Assembly: GCF_007474545.1 (NCBI RefSeq)
Contig: NZ_VKOG01000001.1
Coordinates: forward strand, 682,001-746,000
Direction of reading: 5' to 3'
DNA: 64,000 nt
Source of the DNA: Chryseobacterium binzhouense
GTDB taxonomy: Bacteria > Bacteroidota > Bacteroidia > Flavobacteriales > Weeksellaceae
Position 1 is the stretch's first letter, and each line of letters starts with the position of its first letter. The notes under the pieces are model-generated. The model was not told the DNA's origin and did no database searches. It saw only the letters and a program-made list of their open reading frames with translations. The position numbers and the translations under genes are program-made. This document shows positions 46,984 through 55,548 of this stretch, piece by piece.

Positions 46984-47973
46984 ATGAGTAATTTTATAGA
47001 TTTTAATGCAGCTAAAAAGCTTCACGATATGCAGGAAAATAAAAACAGGCTTACCGAACTTTTCAAAATACAATATCCGATCATTCAGGGCGGAATGATC
47101 TGGCATTCTGGGTGGCGTTTGGCTTCTGCAGTTTCCAATTGCGGAGGATTGGGAATGATTGGTGCAGGAAGCATGTATCCCGATATTTTGCGTGAGAATA
47201 TTCAGAAATGCAAAAAAGCTACAGACCGGCCTTTTGCCGTTAACGTTCCGATGCTTTATCCTAATCTTGAAGAGATTATCAATATAATTTTAGAAGAAAA
47301 AATAAAAATTGTTTTTACATCTGCCGGAAATCCAAAAACTTATACTGAAGCATTGCAGAAAGAAGGAATAAAAGTAGCTCATGTAGTTTCTTCTACAAAA
47401 TTTGCGGTGAAGTGTGAAGATGCAGGTGTGGATGCTATTGTTGCAGAAGGTTTTGAAGCCGGCGGACATAATGGTAGAGATGAAACCACAACACTATGTC
47501 TCATTCCCAATGTAAAGAAACATATTTCTAAACCATTGATTGCAGCGGGCGGAATTGCATTGGGTTCTCAAATGAAAGCTGCCATGATCCTCGGAGCAGA
47601 CGGAGTACAGATCGGAAGCCGTTTTGCAGCCACTTTAGAAGCGAGTTCCCATGATAACTGGAAAAAGAAAATTACCGAACTTAACGAAGGAGATACTCAT
47701 CTTACGCTCAAAGAACTGGCACCTGTAAGAATGGTGAAAAATAAATTTTTCAATGAACTGGAAGAAATTTACAATGCTGGAAGAAATACAGAAGCATTAA
47801 TAGCTTCTTTAGGAAGAGCGCGGGCTAAAAAAGGAATGTTTGAGGGTGATATGGAAGATGGTGAACTGGAAATTGGTCAGGTCTCCGCTTTGATAAATGA
47901 AATACTACCCGTTGAAAAAGTTTTTGAAAATCTTCTGAAAGAGTTTAATGAAATTAAAAATCCTGTTTTGTAA
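46984..47973 (+). CDS. Nitronate monooxygenase / 2-nitropropane dioxygenase-family flavoprotein
   Basis: 329 residues of the FMN-binding TIM-barrel family shared with FabK: YPIIQGGMIWHSGWRLASAVSNCGGLGMIGAG, AEGFEAGGHNGRDE, IAAGGIALGSQMKAAMILGADGVQIGSRF. The ATG used is at 46984; a second at 47026 (MQENKNRLTELF) is possible. Nitronate oxidase and enoyl-ACP reductase activities cannot be told apart here. Converges with an HD-domain gene through a shared terminator. Confidence 0.82.
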   Translation: MSNFIDFNAAKKLHDMQENKNRLTELFKIQYPIIQGGMIWHSGWRLASAVSNCGGLGMIGAGSMYPDILRENIQKCKKATDRPFAVNVPMLYPNLEEIINIILEEKIKIVFTSAGNPKTYTEALQKEGIKVAHVVSSTKFAVKCEDAGVDAIVAEGFEAGGHNGRDETTTLCLIPNVKKHISKPLIAAGGIALGSQMKAAMILGADGVQIGSRFAATLEASSHDNWKKKITELNEGDTHLTLKELAPVRMVKNKFFNELEEIYNAGRNTEALIASLGRARAKKGMFEGDMEDGELEIGQVSALINEILPVEKVFENLLKEFNEIKNPVL

Positions 47974-47984
47974 ACAGGGTTTTT
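47958..47984. terminator. Bidirectional terminator overlapping both stop regions
   Basis: Stem AAATCCTGTTT / AAACAGGGTTT (one G-U) with a TGT loop, overlapping the stop codon of the plus-strand gene. Confidence 0.75.
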
Positions 47985-48603
47985 AATTTAAGTTTTTTAG
48001 CTCATCCATCATATTTTTCCTTGCAGTTGCTTCGTATTTTTCACGGAAAAATTCTGTTTTGTAAATGTTTTCCAAATCGAGAAAATGCTGTAAAACTTTC
48101 TTTCTGCCCGGTTTGTACACGAAGTCAGGATAGATTGAATATTCTTTTCTTATCTGTTGTATATATTGGCTGTAAATTTCAGAATTTTTTCCAAGAATAG
48201 ACAGATCAGCGTCCAGAAGATAATTGGTATCCGTATCGTTTGATTTTTGATGAGATTTTGTTGCTAAAATCTGGCTGCAGATTACCTCAATATCATTTGT
48301 ATTCAGATCTACATCAGTCAGTCTTTTTGCAGCATAATCTGCACTTTTTTCTTCATTAGATTTCGAAGTTGCATTATAAATCACATCGTGATAAAAAATT
48401 GAAAAAGAAATAATTTCAAATTTTTTAATATGCTGTTTTACATGCCCGATTTCTTCAAAAAGTTTTTTTATATGCAGAAGATTGTGATAGTGTCTTGACT
48501 TTTCAGCATAATTTTTACTGACCTCTGTCCATAGTTTTTCTATTAATTTCTGGTCATCATAATAATGAAAACATAGATTTTTAAATGTTTCTTCTAAAAT
48601 CAT
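47983..48603 (-). CDS. HD-superfamily metal-dependent phosphohydrolase
   Basis: 206 residues resembling the COG4339 group of predicted HD hydrolases: HYHNLLHIKKLFEE, SIFYHDVIYNATSKSNEEKSADYAA and an acidic helix LLDADLSILGKNSEIYSQY. His and Asp of HD (FYHD) are intact. Likely acts on nucleotides, but the substrate is unproven. Confidence 0.78.
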   Translation of the reverse strand: MILEETFKNLCFHYYDDQKLIEKLWTEVSKNYAEKSRHYHNLLHIKKLFEEIGHVKQHIKKFEIISFSIFYHDVIYNATSKSNEEKSADYAAKRLTDVDLNTNDIEVICSQILATKSHQKSNDTDTNYLLDADLSILGKNSEIYSQYIQQIRKEYSIYPDFVYKPGRKKVLQHFLDLENIYKTEFFREKYEATARKNMMDELKNLN

Positions 48604-48615
48604 ATTCTTATTAAC

Positions 48616-48640
48616 AAAAAAAGGAACCTGAAGTTCCTTT
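48616..48640 (-). terminator. Terminator of the rhodanese gene
   Basis: 8-bp stem AAAGGAAC / GTTCCTTT with a CTGAA loop; the minus strand continues into seven T. Confidence 0.75.
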
Positions 48641-48645
48641 AATAT

Positions 48646-48924
48646 TTACAGTTGAGATTTCAATTCTGCCCAGCCTCCGCCGTTATATCCTTCTTTCAAA
48701 CCCTGTGAGTTCAGATATTCCAAAGCTTTTCCGCTTCTGTTTCCGCTTCTGCAGAATAGGATTACAGGCTTTTCGATAGATAAAATCTCATCTTTTCTGT
48801 CTTCCACTTCTCCGAGCGGAATATTTTTTGCGCCTTCTATATTTCCGTCCATTTCCAGTTCCATAGGTTCACGAACGTCAATTAATTCATAGTTTCCTGA
48901 TTGTAATACATCTGCTAATGACAT
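48646..48924 (-). CDS. Single-domain rhodanese-like protein
   Basis: 92 residues with the rhodanese fold: YELIDVREPMELEMDG and the active-site loop LFCRSGNRSGKAL with catalytic Cys. This is a cytoplasmic sulfur carrier or sulfurtransferase of the PspE/GlpE size. The HD-protein gene is downstream on the same strand beyond a terminator. Confidence 0.88.
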   Translation of the reverse strand: MSLADVLQSGNYELIDVREPMELEMDGNIEGAKNIPLGEVEDRKDEILSIEKPVILFCRSGNRSGKALEYLNSQGLKEGYNGGGWAELKSQL

Positions 48925-49030
48925 AATGCTTATTTTTTTATTAAATTAATGATTTTGAATAACTGATTATTGATGAAATTCAAATTCAAACAAATTTATA
49001 AAATAATCTTAGTTTTGCAATGCGAAATCT

Positions 49031-49978
49031 ATGAATTCAAAAGCCGAACAATATTCAAAGCTCATAAAAACCAAAGCTAGCAGTTTTGGATTTCAGAATT
49101 GTGGAATTTCAAAAGCTGATTTTCTGGAAGAAGATGCAAAACATCTTGAAAACTGGCTAAAAAGGAATTATCATGGCGAAATGAAATACATGGAAAATCA
49201 TTTCGACAAAAGACTTGATCCGAGATTGCTGGTAGAAGGTTCCAGGTCTGTTATTTCTCTTTCTTACAATTATTTTCCCGAAGAAAAAATTCCTTCTCTG
49301 GACAATTTTAAAATATCTAAATATGCATATGCCGAAGATTATCATGAAGTCATTAAGGATGTTTTAAGAGAAATGGTCACTGAGCTTCAGCAAGAAATAG
49401 GTGAGTTTTCTTACAGGGTTTTTGTAGATTCTGCTCCGGTGATGGAAAGGAGCTGGGCAAAAAAATCAGGAATAGGATGGGTGGGAAAAAACGCTAACCT
49501 GATTACTAAGCAAAGCGGCTCATTTTATTTTCTGGCTGAAATTATTTGTGATCTGGAATTAATTGCAGATCATGAAACAACAGATCACTGCGGAACGTGC
49601 AGAAAATGTATTGATGCGTGTCCAACAGATGCAATTGTCTCAGATAAAATTATAGACGGAAGCAAATGTATTTCTTATGCAACCATTGAGCTAAAAAATG
49701 AAATTCCGGATCATTTTAAAAATAAAATGGAAGACTGGATGTTTGGCTGCGACATTTGCCAGGATGTTTGTCCGTGGAATCGTTTTTCAGTTCCGAATTT
49801 TCAGAATAAGTTTAAACCGAATGATCAGCTCAGAAATTTCAGAAAAGGAGAGTGGAAAGAGCTTACACAAGATCTGTTTTCGGAAATATTCAGAAAATCC
49901 CCGGTAAAAAGAACCAAGTTTTCAGGATTGAAAAGAAATATAGATTTTCTTGCTCAGTCTGAAGAACACAAACTTTAA
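49031..49978 (+). CDS. queG: Epoxyqueuosine reductase
   Basis: Reduces epoxyqueuosine to queuosine in tRNA, using cobalamin and two 4Fe-4S clusters. 315 residues: GISKADFLEEDAKHLENWL, FVDSAPVMERSWAKKSGIGWVGKN, first cluster CGTCRKCIDACPTDAI and second CDICQDVCPWNRF. Length is a little shorter than E. coli QueG (379), as in other Bacteroidota. Confidence 0.93.
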   Translation: MNSKAEQYSKLIKTKASSFGFQNCGISKADFLEEDAKHLENWLKRNYHGEMKYMENHFDKRLDPRLLVEGSRSVISLSYNYFPEEKIPSLDNFKISKYAYAEDYHEVIKDVLREMVTELQQEIGEFSYRVFVDSAPVMERSWAKKSGIGWVGKNANLITKQSGSFYFLAEIICDLELIADHETTDHCGTCRKCIDACPTDAIVSDKIIDGSKCISYATIELKNEIPDHFKNKMEDWMFGCDICQDVCPWNRFSVPNFQNKFKPNDQLRNFRKGEWKELTQDLFSEIFRKSPVKRTKFSGLKRNIDFLAQSEEHKL

Positions 49979-49983
49979 TTCAG

Positions 49984-50015
49984 AAAAAAACCGGAAAATA
50001 ATTTCTCCCGGTTCT
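49984..50015 (-). terminator. Terminator of the carboxypeptidase-regulatory-like lipoprotein gene
   Basis: Imperfect stem AACCGGA / TCCCGGTT with a bulged C; on the minus strand it continues into seven T. Confidence 0.55.
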
Positions 50016-50050
50016 TGGTTATTAGTAATCAGTCTGAAGTGTTCAATTTT

Positions 50051-51229
50051 CTAAAGGTTCAAAATCACATACTGTAAAATTACCCCTGCATTTCCGATGT
50101 TTCCGGTAGCATGATTGTGAAAAGTGGTATAATAGATATATCCGCTGTTGGTAGTTCCGGTACAAGAGCCTACAGTAGCTCCTAAAGCCACAAGATAAGG
50201 TACTGCAATTTGTGGAACAGAAACACTAATTTGAATATTGCCGGGTAGCGTTATGCAAACTGTGGTAAAGGTCGAGTTGGAGGAATTCCCGATAGGTGTA
50301 TTGGGAAGCCCTGTTGCTGTAAATTGATTGGTTCTCAGCATTAATGCATCATTGCTTCCTGCATCTTTTACCATAACTTCCCAGTAATTTGCATCATAAT
50401 TGATGATTTTCTGCCATGCTCCCATGTCATAATCAATATTCAGGGTATTGAAGCCTAAAGCGGTTGATAAACCCGTATTATTAACGGATGCAGCAACCAT
50501 TCCCGATGAGCCGGTGTTTTTAGAACAAAGTTTTGAGTCAGGAACAAAACCTCCGGGAAGCGCACAGTTGTTGGTATTGTCATTACCTCCTACAAGATAA
50601 GAAACATCCCAGTCTGAAGCATAAATACTTCCTCCGTTTGCCACAAAAATAGCTAAATTATTGTCTATAATCGGATAAAGAGAAGCATTGGTGCTGTATT
50701 TTCTGGATCCGCAATTAAGGAATATAATGTCGTACTGTGCAATAGTAAGCATATTGGCAAGATCTGCATTTGTAATTTCAGTTGCGGTATAACCAAGATT
50801 TTGAATAATATCTTCAATTTTATCGAAACTTCCCTTTACATAAGCAATTTTAGCAACCTGATTGAGTTTGGTCTGGGCAGAATTGAGACTTAAAGTTTCA
50901 TTTTCTTTAATTGTTGCAGAGATCTCTGTGCGGAAATTACTTCCGTTACCGGTCTGAATGTAGATGGTATGATTTCCTGCAGGGGCGTCCATTGTAAAGT
51001 TTCCATTGGCATCAGAAGTAGTATGATAAATCTTGTATTTATCGTCGAAAGTAAAAACAGAAGCACCACCAATTGGTTTGTTTCCGTTTTGTGACATTAC
51101 TCTTCCGGATATTTTTCCGGTTTTTACTGTGTTGTCTATAACAGTTTCTACGGCTGTTTCGGATTCCGAACGGCAGGAAATCACCGCCAACAGGAAGATT
51201 AACAGAAAAAGAAGATTAAGCTTTCTCAT
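50051..51229 (-). CDS. Lipoprotein with carboxypeptidase-regulatory-like and amidotransferase-like domains
   Basis: 392 residues: a lipoprotein signal (LLAVISC, Cys19), a carboxypeptidase-regulatory-like beta domain (about 38-100; KISGRVMSQNGNKPIGGASVF, TSDANGNFTM), then a flavodoxin/amidotransferase-like region (about 125-225; KIAYVKGSFDKIEDI, YDIIFLNCGS, FVANGGSIYASDWD) and a beta-rich tail. Outer-membrane anchored. The second domain has no catalytic triad that I can identify. The function is unknown. Confidence 0.7.
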   Translation of the reverse strand: MRKLNLLFLLIFLLAVISCRSESETAVETVIDNTVKTGKISGRVMSQNGNKPIGGASVFTFDDKYKIYHTTSDANGNFTMDAPAGNHTIYIQTGNGSNFRTEISATIKENETLSLNSAQTKLNQVAKIAYVKGSFDKIEDIIQNLGYTATEITNADLANMLTIAQYDIIFLNCGSRKYSTNASLYPIIDNNLAIFVANGGSIYASDWDVSYLVGGNDNTNNCALPGGFVPDSKLCSKNTGSSGMVAASVNNTGLSTALGFNTLNIDYDMGAWQKIINYDANYWEVMVKDAGSNDALMLRTNQFTATGLPNTPIGNSSNSTFTTVCITLPGNIQISVSVPQIAVPYLVALGATVGSCTGTTNSGYIYYTTFHNHATGNIGNAGVILQYVILNL

Positions 51230-51474
51230 AAATGTAAGTTTTTTAGGTTAGGATTACTAAATTAGTTAATTTTTATTAAGTTGTTAATTTTATCATCTTA
51301 TTTTTATTATTAAATTAATTTTTTATAATTTTTATTAATAATAATGCCTATTGGATGAGCGATTAGCGACGGATAATTTATTAGTTTTGTGAAATGAAAT
51401 ATTCAGAAGTATTTTTTTATTTTTATTATGAAAAGGTATGATTATGGGTATTTATTTGATAAATAAATTTAAGG

Positions 51475-51546
51475 ATGAAAGACGAAATAAAAGATACCAA
51501 AAGTTTCTACACGAATTATGCGAGCGTTTTACATACGCAATATTAA
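51475..51546 (+). pseudogene. Possible N-terminal remnant of an MscS-like gene
   Basis: Frame MKDEIKDTKSFYTNYASVLHTQY-stop. It aligns with the start of the channel 679 bases downstream, MKEEIQGTKNFLENFSDEIHYF, at Met1, Lys2, Glu4, Ile5, Thr8, Lys9, Phe11, Asn14 and His20. Nucleotide identity is also visible. Short, so chance is not excluded. Confidence 0.3.
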
Positions 51547-51587
51547 ATCAGTAAAATTATTTGATGTAATAATTTTTTTAATTTTTT

Positions 51588-51618
51588 TTGTTTTTTAATT
51601 TACAATTTATTAGCTTTG
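51588..51618 (+). promoter_or_regulatory. Promoter of the 133-residue secreted protein (-33 TTG, -7 TAGCTTTG)
   Basis: TTG at 51588-51590 and TAGCTTTG at 51611-51618 are 20 bases apart, matching the Bacteroidota consensus, 27 bases before the ATG. Confidence 0.6.
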
Positions 51619-51645
51619 AATTACTAATCAAAACAAATTAATATC

Positions 51646-52047
51646 ATGAAAAATTTCTTATTGAGCTTAATTGCTATTTTTATTTTGTCAGTCTCTGTCT
51701 CTGCAAGACTAAATAATGATGATAATAGATATATCAATGAAAAATTAGCTGCGAATGTTAAAAATAAAGTAACCAAGGAGCCTATAGTAGATAGTTTTGA
51801 AGTTGTTGAAGATGCAGAGGAGGCAAATGGAAGTAATAATAGTGCAGATGCAATAAAACCTTGTAGAATAACTGTTAACTATTATTATGAGGGGCATTTT
51901 GTTGCACAACAAACATATACTGGTAATACATGTCCATTATATGGACAAACCACCTGTAGAGAATGGAAGGCAGATGTTATGAAAATGATTTGGGGTCACA
52001 TTCGTGAACATGAGACAATGATGCCTACTGGAGGACTTACATGTTAA
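51646..52047 (+). CDS. Small secreted cysteine-containing protein, unrecognised
   Basis: 133 residues. A clear signal peptide (MKNFLLSLIAIFILSVSVSA) leads to an acidic linker (DSFEVVEDAEEANGSNNSAD) and a C-terminal region with four Cys (KPCRITVNYYYEGHFVAQQTY, NTCPLYGQTTCREW, TGGLTC) that could form two disulfides. I do not recognise a family. It has its own promoter and terminator. Confidence 0.65.
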   Translation: MKNFLLSLIAIFILSVSVSARLNNDDNRYINEKLAANVKNKVTKEPIVDSFEVVEDAEEANGSNNSADAIKPCRITVNYYYEGHFVAQQTYTGNTCPLYGQTTCREWKADVMKMIWGHIREHETMMPTGGLTC

Positions 52048-52062
52048 GAGAGTTAAAAAAAT

Positions 52063-52098
52063 AAAAAGAGCTGCTTTCATTTGAAAACAGCTCTTTTT
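52063..52098 (+). terminator. Terminator of the small secreted protein gene
   Basis: 11-bp perfect outer stem AAAAAGAGCTG / CAGCTCTTTTT with an inner TTTC/GAAA helix. Confidence 0.85.
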
Positions 52099-52153
52099 AT
52101 TTTAAATAATAATATTTAGAATTTGAAAAAATATTTAAAATACCTTAAAAAAA

Positions 52154-53416
52154 ATGAAAGAAGAAATACAAGGGACTAAAAATTTTTTAGAAAACTTCAG
52201 TGACGAGATTCATTATTTCATAAAAGATAATGTTCACCATGACTTTGTTCTTTCACTGCAAATATTTTTTAAATTTATTTTGCTGATTAGTATAATCTTT
52301 GTAGTTGATTTAACTATTAAGCTTTTTTTAAATACGGTTTTTAAATTTTTTTTCAATAAAGATAGATACCCTGTTTTAAAATCTATTTACTCTTCTAAAA
52401 TAACAAATTCATTTAGTCATTTAATTGCTCTAAATATCGGAAGTTTTTCGATGTTATCTATTTTTTGGAGACATACAAAGAGTCCTGAGTTTTTAGAAAA
52501 AGTAATTAATTTAGCAATTGTTTTCATTATTGCAGGTCTGTTTTATAGATCTTTAACAACTTTTAGATATTATTTCACTATAAAGCAGGATTATTATAAA
52601 GTAATGGCAATCAATGCAGTTTCCGAGACTATTAAAATTCTTGGGATTTTTGTGTTTTCTGTGGTGGGTATCTGTGTAATTTTTGGAATCAAGGGTACTA
52701 CGATTGTCGGTAGCTTAGGAGCAATTACTGCAGTGTTGGTTTTGGTATTCAGAGATACAATTTTAGGATTTGTTACCGGTATTCACGTAGCAACATCTAA
52801 AAGTCTGAAAGTTGGCGACTGGATCGGAATTCCGAAATATAACATTGAAGGAAATATTTTAGATATAAGTCTTTTAACAACAAAAATTGCCAATTTTGAT
52901 AAAACGATTTCTTCTATTCCTACTTACGATCTGCTTACAACTGAGATTAAAAATCTCCAGGTAATGTCAGAATCCAATACCAGAAGAATAAAAAAATCAA
53001 TATTCTTTAATATTAATTCGTTTAAATTTCTGAGCAATGATGAAATTGAAAAATTAAAAGAAATCAACCTGCTTTCAGACTACCTCAACCATAAAACTTC
53101 TGAAATTAATTTTGAAAAAGAAAATATAAAACATAAAGATAAAATTATTAACGGTAGGCAGCTTACCAATATTGGTGTTTTCAGATATTATACACAAAAA
53201 TATCTTGAGCAGGATCCGCAGGTAGATAAAAACAGCCCAATTATGGTGCGTCAGCTAGAAATTACTACACAAGGTCTTCCAATGGAGGTCTACTGTTTTG
53301 CCAATGACTCAAAATGGGAGCATTTTGAAGAAATCCAGGCTGATATTTTTGATCATTTACTGGTAGCTTCCAAAGAATTTGATTTACAGATCATGCAGAT
53401 TGGTTTGCCAAAATAA
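52154..53416 (+). CDS. MscS-family mechanosensitive channel (YbdG-like)
   Basis: 420 residues with about five membrane segments before the MscS pore region (GSLGAITAVLVLVFRDTILGFVTGIHVATSKSLKVGDWI). A YbdG/MscM-type soluble domain follows (IPTYDLLTTEIKNLQVMSESNTRRIKKSIFFNI). It releases solutes under osmotic downshock. The pore helix and the SNTRRIKKSI signature agree with YbdG rather than MscS itself. Confidence 0.88.
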   Translation: MKEEIQGTKNFLENFSDEIHYFIKDNVHHDFVLSLQIFFKFILLISIIFVVDLTIKLFLNTVFKFFFNKDRYPVLKSIYSSKITNSFSHLIALNIGSFSMLSIFWRHTKSPEFLEKVINLAIVFIIAGLFYRSLTTFRYYFTIKQDYYKVMAINAVSETIKILGIFVFSVVGICVIFGIKGTTIVGSLGAITAVLVLVFRDTILGFVTGIHVATSKSLKVGDWIGIPKYNIEGNILDISLLTTKIANFDKTISSIPTYDLLTTEIKNLQVMSESNTRRIKKSIFFNINSFKFLSNDEIEKLKEINLLSDYLNHKTSEINFEKENIKHKDKIINGRQLTNIGVFRYYTQKYLEQDPQVDKNSPIMVRQLEITTQGLPMEVYCFANDSKWEHFEEIQADIFDHLLVASKEFDLQIMQIGLPK

Positions 53417-53552
53417 TCATCATTTTTGTGATAATAATTTTCATTCATTCTGAGATAAAAAGAACTTTATAAAGAGACTTTGAAGAGGTTTCTTTATTTT
53501 TGTATATTAATAAAAAGAGGTAGTGATCATAATCCTCAAATTTTAAGTAAAA

Positions 53553-54272
53553 ATGACAAAACTAAGTGTAAATATTAATAAAATAGCTACCTTAAGAAAC
53601 GCAAGAGGCGGAGAAACGCCCAGTGTAACGGAGGCAGCAGTTAAAATTCAGGAATTTGGAGCGCACGGAATTACCATTCATCCCAGACCTGATGAAAGAC
53701 ATATTACGAGAAAGGATGTCTATGATCTGAAACCTTTGGTTCATACCGAATTTAATATTGAAGGAAACCCGCATCGTGAATTCATCAATATGGTTTTAGA
53801 AATAAAGCCGGAACAAGTAACATTGGTTCCTGATGCTGATGATGCTATTACCTCAAATGCAGGTTGGGACTGCGAGAAAAACCTGGATTTTCTGAAATCG
53901 GTTATTGCTGAATTTAAAAACGCGGGAATCAGAACTTCTATTTTCCTTGATCCGAATCCGGAAATGGTGAAATTTGCTGCAGAAACAGGCACTGACAGAA
54001 TTGAATTGTATACAGAAGCCTATGCTAAAAATTACTCTGTGAATAAAGAACAAGCGATCAAGCCTTATGTTGAAACTGCTGAAAAAGCGGCTGAATTTGG
54101 TTTGGGAATCAATGCAGGACATGATTTGAGCTTAGAAAATTTAAAATATTTTTCAGACCATATTCCAAATCTCCTGGAAGTTTCTATCGGACATGCTTTG
54201 GTTTCTGAAGCTTTGTATATGGGAATGGAAAACACGGTTCAGGCATATCTGAAAAGATTGGCAAAGTGGTAA
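53553..54272 (+). CDS. pdxJ: Pyridoxine 5'-phosphate synthase
   Basis: Condenses 1-deoxyxylulose 5-phosphate and 3-amino-2-oxopropyl phosphate in the DXP-dependent vitamin B6 pathway. 239 residues of the PdxJ TIM barrel: LSVNINKIATLRNARGG, GITIHPRPDERHI, EFNIEGNP, VTLVPDADDAITSNAGWD, GLGINAGHDLSLENL, SIGHALVSEAL. Length is normal. The downstream hydrolase is separated by an inverted-repeat segment. Confidence 0.95.
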   Translation: MTKLSVNINKIATLRNARGGETPSVTEAAVKIQEFGAHGITIHPRPDERHITRKDVYDLKPLVHTEFNIEGNPHREFINMVLEIKPEQVTLVPDADDAITSNAGWDCEKNLDFLKSVIAEFKNAGIRTSIFLDPNPEMVKFAAETGTDRIELYTEAYAKNYSVNKEQAIKPYVETAEKAAEFGLGINAGHDLSLENLKYFSDHIPNLLEVSIGHALVSEALYMGMENTVQAYLKRLAKW

Positions 54273-54275
54273 ATT

Positions 54276-54362
54276 CATAGACATCAGATGTTAGATTCAG
54301 ATATTAGACTAAAACGTCATAATTATAATCTAACATCTTGTGTCTGAAATCTAATATCTAAA
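54276..54362. repeat. AGATGTTAGATT-type inverted intergenic repeat
   Basis: GATGTTAGATT (about 54286-54296) and AATCTAACATC (about 54330-54340) form an 11-bp inverted repeat, flanked by further AGATATTAGA / TCTAATATCT units. Repeats built from these AGATnTTAGA units are common between Flavobacteriia genes; copy number cannot be tested here. Confidence 0.5.
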
Positions 54363-54364
54363 AA

Positions 54365-55159
54365 ATGGAAATTTTACATTCAAAAATATTTGGCGAAAAT
54401 TTATCGTCAACACCGCTCTTAGTGTTTCACGGATTATTCGGAATGCTCGATAACTGGGGAAGTTTTGGGAAAGAAATAGGCGAAATTATGCCTATTCACT
54501 TAATAGATCTGAGAAATCATGGCAGAAGTTTTCATTCCGAAAATATGTCACATGATGATCTTGCAGACGATATCGCTAATTACATGAGCCATTACGGCAT
54601 ACAAAAAGCGCACGTTTTAGGACACTCATTAGGCGGAAAGGCGGTCATGCAGTTTGCTGTCAATTATCCCGAAAAGGTTGAAAAACTTATTGTTGTAGAT
54701 ATTTCTCCAAAATCCTATCCGCCACACCATCAGGGAATTATAAAGGCTCTGGAAACGGTAAATTTTGATGAGATGAAATCTAGAAGTGAAGTAGAAGAAG
54801 TTTTGAGTCAGTATATTCCTGAAAAATCTACTATTCAGTTTTTGGCTAAAAATCTATATTGGGAAGAAAACGGCGATTCTAAAAGGCTGAACTGGAGATT
54901 TAATCTTAAAACTTTAGCAGAAAAATACAGTCAGTTTGTATCTAATGCCATTAAATTTGGTGTTTTTCAAGGTGAAACTTTATTTATTGCCGGGGAAAAA
55001 TCAAACTATATTTTACCGCAGGATGAATTTTCCATCAAACAGCAGTTTCCTAAGGCGCAGTTTGTGAAAATTAAAAATGCGGCGCATTGGGTTCAGGCAG
55101 ATAATCCTGTTGATTTTGCGGTTATAGTAAAAGATTTTTTAGATTTAGCAAAAGTTTAA
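54365..55159 (+). CDS. Alpha/beta hydrolase (YbfF-like esterase)
   Basis: 264 residues with the order typical of YbfF-type esterases: LVFHGLFGMLDNWGSFGKEI, HLIDLRNHGRSFHSENMSHDDLADDIANYM, nucleophile GHSLGGKAVM, DISPKSYPPHHQG, a cap, FIAGEKSNYI (acid) and NAAHWVQADNP (catalytic His). Cytoplasmic; short-chain ester or thioester hydrolase. It precedes the graspetide cluster by 108 bases but has no clear link to it. Confidence 0.85.
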   Translation: MEILHSKIFGENLSSTPLLVFHGLFGMLDNWGSFGKEIGEIMPIHLIDLRNHGRSFHSENMSHDDLADDIANYMSHYGIQKAHVLGHSLGGKAVMQFAVNYPEKVEKLIVVDISPKSYPPHHQGIIKALETVNFDEMKSRSEVEEVLSQYIPEKSTIQFLAKNLYWEENGDSKRLNWRFNLKTLAEKYSQFVSNAIKFGVFQGETLFIAGEKSNYILPQDEFSIKQQFPKAQFVKIKNAAHWVQADNPVDFAVIVKDFLDLAKV

Positions 55160-55267
55160 ATGGCGGTGAATTATAATGTTAAAATTTTCTTAAATAATGT
55201 ATTTTGCTTTTATTGATCACTAATAATTATTACTTTAGTAAAGTCAAATCAATAAAAATATTTCATT

Positions 55268-55465
55268 ATGGAAAAGAAAAAATTAAAAAAACCGTTTTTT
55301 GCTTCGTTTTTAGAAAATCAAATAAAAGATACTAAAGCGGTAAAAGGAGGTGCATCGGGAACAGGACTTACAACTCCTTTGAAAGATACGGTTACGAAGC
55401 CTGTTTATGATACCCATCAAACAATGAAGTATCCGTCAGACGGAGATGAAGGAAGTGATATTTAA
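55268..55465 (+). CDS. Microviridin-like graspetide precursor peptide
   Basis: 65 residues. The leader carries PFFASFLE (residues 9-16), matching the helix motif PFFARFLE by which microviridin ligases recognise their precursors. A GG pair (27-28, AVKGG-ASG) fits the cleavage site of C39-peptidase exporters. The C-terminus HQTMKYPSDGDEGSDI (50-65) reproduces the microviridin core T-x-K-Y-P-S-D-x-(D/E)-E, with Gly59 where the aromatic Trp usually is. Thr52 and Ser57 could give omega-esters with Asp58/60 or Glu61, and Lys54 an omega-amide. Between the GG and the core, TTPLKDTVTKPVYDT adds further Thr/Asp that may be a second modifiable part. A terminator-like hairpin lies between this gene and the ligases. 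Confidence 0.88.
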   Translation: MEKKKLKKPFFASFLENQIKDTKAVKGGASGTGLTTPLKDTVTKPVYDTHQTMKYPSDGDEGSDI

Positions 55466-55503
55466 ATTTTCTCTTAGAAAAGCATATTAACAACTTTATA
55501 TTG

Positions 55504-55536
55504 AAAGGAAACTTAGACGTCAAGTTTCCTTTTTTA
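55504..55536 (+). terminator. Terminator or attenuator between precursor and ligase genes
   Basis: 11-bp stem AAAGGAAACTT / AAGTTTCCTTT with a 7-base loop and seven T. It sits 38 bases after the precursor and 13 before the first ligase, so it could give a high precursor-to-enzyme ratio by partial termination. Confidence 0.8.
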
Positions 55537-55548
55537 TTATGATTAAAG

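Larger units (their letters stand above)
51230..51645. other. Long AT-rich intergenic region with a possible gene remnant
   Basis: 416 bases, mostly AT-rich. It holds a 23-codon frame at 51475-51546 resembling the N-terminus of the downstream MscS gene, and the promoter of the secreted-protein gene (51588-51618). No other credible ORF. Confidence 0.5.
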
